A stretch of DNA of 64,000 nucleotides, from positions 119,288,640 through 119,352,639 of the forward strand of contig NC_081410.1 in assembly GCF_030272615.1 (NCBI RefSeq), read 5' to 3'. The position numbers and the translations under genes are program-made. The stretch comes from Cryptomeria japonica (lineage: Eukaryota > Streptophyta > Pinopsida > Cupressales > Cupressaceae). The notes below the pieces were generated by a model. The model had not been told where the DNA came from. It saw nothing but the letters and a program-made list of their open reading frames with translations, and did not search any database. Shown here in pieces: positions 59,036-64,000 of the stretch. The first letter of the stretch is position 1; the number at the start of each line of letters is the position of its first letter.

Positions 59036-60299
59036 ATGCAATGATCAGCTCCAAAGACATCAAACCACTACTAACAAAATTGAGAGTCTAAAATATGATA
59101 GGGAATAGTGTGAGTTGTCTTGAAATAAAATATTTTATTTTCAATTTCAATTAAAACATAATTACTCAGCCATTTAATGTTATTAATAAGTGTTTAATTT
59201 TTGAAAGAGATAAATGGTTGGCCACAAGTACATGAGTTATTAAATGCACACAAATAAGTGAATTTTATATTCAAAACTATCTACAATGAATTCAATTCTT
59301 GTCCATTAGTCATTTATGTTTGCAATAAGCATCTTTCTTTTTTTTTCTTAATATTTATTCATAGTTATGTGCATATTTCACATTCTATAACTAGGATATC
59401 AATTGCTATGGCTGAACACTAGCATGATGTTTGTGTTGTGGTATAGATGTGTGGAAACATAATTATGGGATTGTTATATTATAGAGATCATAAATCTAGA
59501 TATCACATATTAGTTCTAGCTCTTCTTGGATTGAGTCTAAAGTTGGCATACAGTCATAAAGCCATTATTAGCAGATCTATCCATTTCTAGTAAAGACAAT
59601 TGAGAAAGTCATTTTGATATTGAGAGTTTCTTATCTGTTTACCTATTGATCATTATTAAGCCATAATATTTAGGTCTATTTATCTCTCTTGCAAAACCTC
59701 TGTAAGTGTCCTAGATTGTCCCTACTACTCACTCTTCAATGAAATAGTGGAGTTCTAAAGATTTGTTGCAAAAGATGGTGTTGAATGTATCAACAAGGCT
59801 AGCATGGAAGGCATGTTCAATCTTCCACTTATACAACTTACAACAAACGATTTGTTGATAGAAGAAATTCTTGAAATAGGGATACACTCGAAAGACATGT
59901 AAGTACATACAAACCTCCTCAGTTGAAAGTAAAATCTGTGTATAAAAAGAGTACATTGAATCCCAATCCATAAACACAATAGAGATACTGATGGAGACTT
60001 AATTGGATGTAGCATGCCGCACCAAAGTTGTTAGAGTATGCTAAGCTAGTACACAATGTTTCCTATGCTAAGCTAGTACATAATGTTTCCTAAAGCCACA
60101 TTAATATTTTACCCAGATCATTATCTACCAAAACTAACTATAGTAATCTTTTTGAGGATTCATTTCATGGTGCTAGATCTTCATTTAGTTCCACTTCTTA
60201 TTGGAGAAAAGAAAAATTATTTCTTGAGGTAGAAGAATATCCCATCAACAAAGGACAAGACCCTTTCTAGAATATAACGAATTCTACTCCAACAAAAGA
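59036..60299. other. AT-rich stretch with one exon-like fragment
   Basis: Mostly anonymous. At about 59757-59900 the plus strand reads RFVAKDGVECINKASMEGMF followed by NLPLIQLTTNDLLIEEILEI, which looks like real protein sequence and ends near a good splice donor (GTAAGT at 59899-59904). I do not recognise the family. A tandem pair of about 27 bp (TATGCTAAGCTAGTACACAA) lies at 60037-60091. Minus-strand frames at 59729-60015 are shadows. Confidence 0.35.
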
Positions 60300-60535
60300 T
60301 CATGGGGGTTTCACTAGAGATATTGAATAAGAGATAGACTTCTACTGCTGCATTAAAAGCATTGGCATGTTCTTCATTTATTGATGTAAACTCTCTGTGA
60401 CGCCACCACAACCAACAAAGGTGTAAAAAATTGTTTGCAATGCATGGATTTTTAGGATTGTCCTTTGAGAAAGCAGAATTAAAGTATGGAAGCGGGATCT
60501 GCCAGCTCCTGAGGGAATCTTGATGAAAAATAACT
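60300..60535 (-). pseudogene. Inverted CWC22 fragment (end of MA3 domain)
   Basis: Read on the minus strand the stretch matches the C-terminal MA3 region of the CWC22-like ORF to its right (about 62.02-62.29 kb). Landmarks are CAGGAGCTGGCAGA; CAAAGGACAATCCTAAAAAT, matching CAAAGGAAAATCCCAAAAAT; CAGAGAGTTTACA, matching CTGAGAGTTTATG; and TGAAGAACATGCCAATGCTT, matching TGAAGAATATGCCAAGGCTT. Its translation keeps KDNPKNPCIANNF, corresponding to KENPKNSRFAINF, before a frameshift. It is head to head with the CWC22-like ORF, only tens of bases away, and may overlap its first codons. Confidence 0.8.
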
Positions 60536-62448
60536 GTAAAATATTTGGGCGAGCTTATATGCAAAAACTCATGCTTCTTGATGGGTTTATGTACAGAAAT
60601 AAGCATGAATTAAGTGGTAAAGGGGCTTGTGGAAACAAGAGGGACAAAGAGGCAGTGGAAGTGAAAACTTCTGGTGTTGTGTCTGCTCCATCTCAAAATG
60701 GGAATGGCAAAGGTGTTGTAAGAGGAGCTGAGAAGGGTGTTGGAAGAAGTGGGGGTGTTTACATTCCCCCATTTAAGTTGGCTCAAATGATGAAAGATGT
60801 GGAAGACAAGAGCAATGTGGAATACCAGCGCATGACATGGGATGCCCTTCGGAAGAGTATCAATGGGTTAGTAAACAAGGTAAATGCATCTAACATCAAG
60901 AACATCATTCCAGAGTTGTTTGCAGAGAATCTCATCCGTGGGAGGGGTCTATTTTGTAGGTCTTGTATGAAATCCCAAATGACATCCCCTGGATTTATAG
61001 ATGTTTTTGCTGCGTTGGTTGTTGTGGTAAATACAAAATTTCCTAAAGTTGGCAATCTGCTTTTGCGAAGAATTATTTTGCAGCTTAAGAGGGCATACAA
61101 ACACAATGAAAAGCACATGTTGATAACAACAGCCAAATTCATAGCTCATTTAGTGAATCAACAAGTTGCACATGAGATCATTGCCTTGGAACTTCTCACC
61201 CTTTTACTAGAGAACCCCACAGATGACAGTGTAGAGGTTGTTGTTGGGTTTGTGAAAGAATGTGGTTCTTTGTTGCAAGACCTTTCACCCAAAGGTCTCT
61301 ATGGGATTTTTGAAAGATTTAGAGGTATTCTCCATGAGGGGGAAATTAACAAACGAGTACAGTTTCTAATTGAAGCCCTTTTTGCAATTCGCAAAGCTAA
61401 GTTTAAGGGTCGTCCAGCTGTGCGTCCAGATCAGTTAACACATGAAGTTTTCCTAGAAGATGAACTTGATCAAGAAGTTGGTTTGGATGTTTTCAAGCCA
61501 GATCCTAATTTCTTAGAGCATGAGGCAACCTATGAAAAATTGAAGAAAGATATCCTTGGAGATGCTTCTTCAGATAAAGCAGAAGGGGAGAATGATTCAG
61601 GTGATGATTCAGATGATGATGATGATGATGATGATGAGGAAGGTGAGGAAGCACTGAGAATACAGGATGAGACAGAGACAAACTTGGTCAATTTAAGATG
61701 TTCAATTTATTTGACAATCATGTCAAGTGCTGATTTTGAGGAAGCTGGTCATAAGCTACTAAAGATCAAGCTTGAAACTGGTCAAGAGAGAACATACCTT
61801 CGTTATTATGGTCTTCTTGGGCAAAGATTCTGTATGATCAATAAAATTTATGAGGAATTTTTTGATAAGTGTTTTGTACAACAATATTCTATGATACACA
61901 GACTGGAAACAAATAAACTGCGTAATGTTGCAAAGTTTTTGGCCCACTTACTTGGCATAGATGCTCTTCCATGGCATTGTCTTGCTTATATACATCTGAC
62001 AGAGGAAGATACTACTTCCTCTTCCCGTATTTTTATAAAGACTCTCTTGCAGGAGCTGGCAGAGCAGCTTGGTATATTGTTGCTTAATGAAAGGTTGAAT
62101 GATCCAACAATGCAGGAGTCTTTTGATTCAATTTCTCCAAAGGAAAATCCCAAAAATTCACGATTTGCTATCAATTTCTTTACTTCTATTGGTCTTGGTG
62201 GTATCACTGAGAGTTTATGTGAGTATTTGAAGAATATGCCAAGGCTTGTAATGCAGCATCAAAAGTCTATTCCTAATTCAGATGAATCTACCTCTAATGA
62301 TGATTCTTCTAGTTCATCAGGTTCGTCAAATTCTGAGAGTGAAGCTAATAGTGAGAGTAGTAAGGAGTCACCAAGAAAGAAAAATAATTCAAAGCATGAC
62401 AATGAGTATGAAAAAACAAGAAGAAAAGAAAAGGGAGTGGGCATCTAA
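60520..62448 (+). CDS. CWC22: CWC22-like pre-mRNA splicing factor, intronless and probably a damaged copy
   Basis: 642-codon ORF. CWC22 is a spliceosome component that recruits eIF4A3 for exon-junction-complex deposition; that is family knowledge. Residues 77-90 carry GGVYIPPFKLAQMM, the segment before the MIF4G domain (about 107-295; TWDALRKSINGLVNKVN, LLRRIILQLKRAYK). An acidic stretch lies at 358-377 and the MA3 domain at about 390-490 (IHRLETNKLRNVAKF, ALPWHCLAYIHLTEEDTTSS). KNSRFAINFFTSIGLGGITE and a Ser-rich tail follow. Against the conserved family, two in-frame blocks are missing: about 8 residues after AVRP (303) and about 14 after GQE (423), where I expect ELCIMLLECC inside the first MA3 helices. 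The tail ends early; another frame continues with Ser/Lys-rich coding to 62503, suggesting a frameshift. The first 30 or so residues look unrelated and partly overlap the inverted fragment, so a later start is possible. No introns are seen. It may be a retrocopy or a captured gene, perhaps not functional. Confidence 0.8.
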   Translation: MMKNNCKIFGRAYMQKLMLLDGFMYRNKHELSGKGACGNKRDKEAVEVKTSGVVSAPSQNGNGKGVVRGAEKGVGRSGGVYIPPFKLAQMMKDVEDKSNVEYQRMTWDALRKSINGLVNKVNASNIKNIIPELFAENLIRGRGLFCRSCMKSQMTSPGFIDVFAALVVVVNTKFPKVGNLLLRRIILQLKRAYKHNEKHMLITTAKFIAHLVNQQVAHEIIALELLTLLLENPTDDSVEVVVGFVKECGSLLQDLSPKGLYGIFERFRGILHEGEINKRVQFLIEALFAIRKAKFKGRPAVRPDQLTHEVFLEDELDQEVGLDVFKPDPNFLEHEATYEKLKKDILGDASSDKAEGENDSGDDSDDDDDDDDEEGEEALRIQDETETNLVNLRCSIYLTIMSSADFEEAGHKLLKIKLETGQERTYLRYYGLLGQRFCMINKIYEEFFDKCFVQQYSMIHRLETNKLRNVAKFLAHLLGIDALPWHCLAYIHLTEEDTTSSSRIFIKTLLQELAEQLGILLLNERLNDPTMQESFDSISPKENPKNSRFAINFFTSIGLGGITESLCEYLKNMPRLVMQHQKSIPNSDESTSNDDSSSSSGSSNSESEANSESSKESPRKKNNSKHDNEYEKTRRKEKGVGI

Positions 62449-62503
62449 CTCGGAGGATGGAAGTGACAGTGAAAAAATCAGAAGGAAAAAGAAAATGAAT
62501 TAA

Positions 62504-62883
62504 AAATCTTTCTAGTCAGTTATTCAAGGCTCCAGTAGACACCGTTTTCCTGGATTGTGACAAACAAAAGAATCACTCCCAAGTGCTTTGGTTTTATAAC
62601 AGATGATTATAAGATGCTATAAATGTTGTCTTATGTATTTTAATAGCCATAGGTTTTAGAGTTCTGTACTTGACAGGTAATGGATAAACAGTGTTAGGAG
62701 GAGAAAATATTGAAGGCCAAGTGCAGATTGTGATAATACTAGATCAATGAATCCTGTTATTTATTGAGTATTTCTTGTTTTCCATGTTGTGTGATGTACC
62801 ATAAGCAAACTAGAAATCTAAATTCAATAAGATGTTTTTTTCAATGATGATAATTTCTATTTTCTTGCCTATGAAGAAAGACC
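62504..62883. other. Spacer between the CWC22-like ORF and the transposase remnant
   Basis: Probably 3' UTR-like sequence of the CWC22 copy, then AT-rich spacer. No poly(A) tail or target duplication was seen that would prove retroposition. Confidence 0.4.
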
Positions 62884-64000
62884 ATGTTAGACAATATCAA
62901 CAAACAACAAAATAAGGAGACAATTGCTAGATTGTGGTCTAACTTGAAAAGAAAAGGTAATGGAAAATGTTATTGTCCATGCAAAATTTGTAAAGGGTTA
63001 AAGACTAGAAGACTTCTAATCAAAACAACGAAGAAACTTTGTAGGCTACATGGTCACATTGAAGGTGGACATGATTATCATCCATTGGTAATTTTTTCAT
63101 TATATCGTTTTGACAATTTATATACATAATAAATCACGTGATGATGAGATCATGATCACAATTTATTTATGTTTATCAATTTTATATAGGTCGAGCACCC
63201 CAGAGCACATGGTATGGATCAACACAACCCTAAGAATATGGTTTTCGAAGTGGACGAACATGGAGGTGTGAATATCAAAGATGAAGATAATGATCCCATG
63301 GAAGATGACGATCATGAGCCAGAAAACACAATTGAAGATGATGGTACAAATAAATTGATCCATGACTCATTTAGTACTCGCGCAGCTGATCATGATGATG
63401 AAGATGACCTTGATGTTTTTCATGATATCCCTCTACTTGAGAAGGCATCTGAGGCCCTTTACGAAGGCTCGTATTCAACTCTTCTCTCCGTTGTATTGTT
63501 GTTGGTGAACTTGAAGGTTATGAATGGTTTATCCAACATAACAATGTCATGTATGTTAAGGTATGTCATATATGTCATAATAAACTGTGAATCATGTTGT
63601 ACCATTAATATTCTTTATTATAACAAATTATATTTTTTTGTTGTAGATTGATAGGTGAGTTTTTGTTACCACCATCAAATATTCTACCTCGCTCATATTG
63701 AGAATTATCTGTCGTTATGAAAGATATTGGAATGGAGTATCAAGCAATAGATGCTTGTCCCAATGATCATATTATATATCACAAACAACATGAATTTCGA
63801 ACTGAATGTCCTGAATGTCATATCAGTAGATATTGAACAAATCAAATAACAAAACAGGTTCCTCGCAAGGTTCTTCGCTATATTCCCATTATTCCACGTG
63901 TGCAACAATTATTCAAGTGCACTAGCTTGGCACAATTTATGGATTACCATGGACGCAATAGAAGTCGAGATGACATTATTCGAATGCCTACGGATGGTTC
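62884..64000 (+). pseudogene. Tnp2-type CACTA transposase remnant, runs off the window
   Basis: Three coding segments join in frame across GT-AG sites: 62884-63087, 63190-63560 and 63647 to the edge. The first has YCPCKICKGLK and LHGHIEGGHDYHPL, a Cys-rich transposase-associated domain. The second continues VEHPRAHGMDQ and is acidic. The third reads LIGEFLLPPSNILPRSY, AIDACPNDHIIYHKQHEF, CPECHISRY and VPRKVLRYIPIIPRVQQLFK, matching the start of the Tnp2 (transposase_21) domain. Two TGA codons lie in frame (63699-63701 and 63834-63836), the second probably from a lost Trp codon, so this copy is dead. The usual N-terminus before the Cys-rich part is missing and the DDE core would lie beyond the window. 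Confidence 0.8.

Larger units (their letters stand above)
57704..64000 (+). mobile_element. Candidate CACTA (En/Spm-type) DNA transposon, left part
   Basis: The large LTR breaks off at CACTAATACATTTGGACT, with CACTA at 57704-57708, the five-base terminus that names this superfamily. Subterminal repeats follow (57735-57920). A Tnp2-type transposase remnant lies inside at 62.88-64.0 kb in the expected orientation. The far end is outside the window, so the terminal inverted repeat and the 3-bp target duplication (TCC at 57701-57703 expected again) cannot be checked. Host-derived pieces (PPR fragment, inverted CWC22 fragment, CWC22-like ORF) lie between. The alternative is a deletion that happens to end at CACTA, with an unrelated Tnp2 remnant further on. 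Confidence 0.5.

Overview
The window reads as a repeat-dominated nuclear segment of a large plant genome, most likely a gymnosperm. That is an inference from the AT-rich sequence, the old LTR elements lying among LINE debris, plant splice signals and plant gene families. Nothing bacterial or organellar is visible. I see one good spliced host gene, an NRT1/PTR-family (NPF) transporter at 21.4-26.0 kb (four exons), and one long intronless CWC22-like splicing-factor ORF at 60.5-62.4 kb that looks like a damaged copy. Almost everything else is mobile-element material, tandem repeats and anonymous AT-rich sequence.

Layout: 0-0.44 kb is the end of an LTR. 1.36-2.84 kb is an inverted duplicate of the NPF locus that keeps its promoter, its first eleven codons and its 3' flank but has lost the whole coding body. 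2.9-4.5 kb is a purine/pyrimidine-asymmetric GA/CT array. 6.24-12.43 kb is a chromodomain-bearing Ty3/gypsy fossil with both LTRs. 12.4-14.0 kb is a decayed L1-type LINE. 14-17.5 kb holds three LTR-like pieces. 21.4-26.0 kb is the NPF gene, with an LTR in intron 2. 26.9-28.8 kb is a four-copy tandem repeat. 29.9-31.3 kb is a LINE 3' end whose RNase H segment is amplified as a 134-bp tandem array. 31.4-33.4 kb is a degenerate TTAGGG-type telomere-like array. 35.6-36.2 kb holds short tandem repeats, and 37.46-37.62 kb is a small inverted-repeat element with an 8-bp target duplication.

39.9-57.7 kb is a very large Ty3/gypsy (Tat-like) fossil on the minus strand. Its LTRs appear to be about 6.2 kb and carry their own reading frame, and it has an extra RNase H domain placed before the reverse transcriptase. 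It lies beside an older gag-protease remnant. Its upstream LTR breaks off at a CACTA sequence, and from there to the window end lies what I infer to be a CACTA DNA transposon. That segment contains subterminal repeats, a PPR pseudogene fragment, an inverted CWC22 fragment, the CWC22-like ORF and a Tnp2 transposase remnant running off the edge.

The most interesting structures are the NPF ghost copy, the giant ORF-bearing LTR, the dual-RNase-H order, and the CACTA interval with apparently captured host gene pieces. All similarity statements come from reading the sequence by eye; no search was run.
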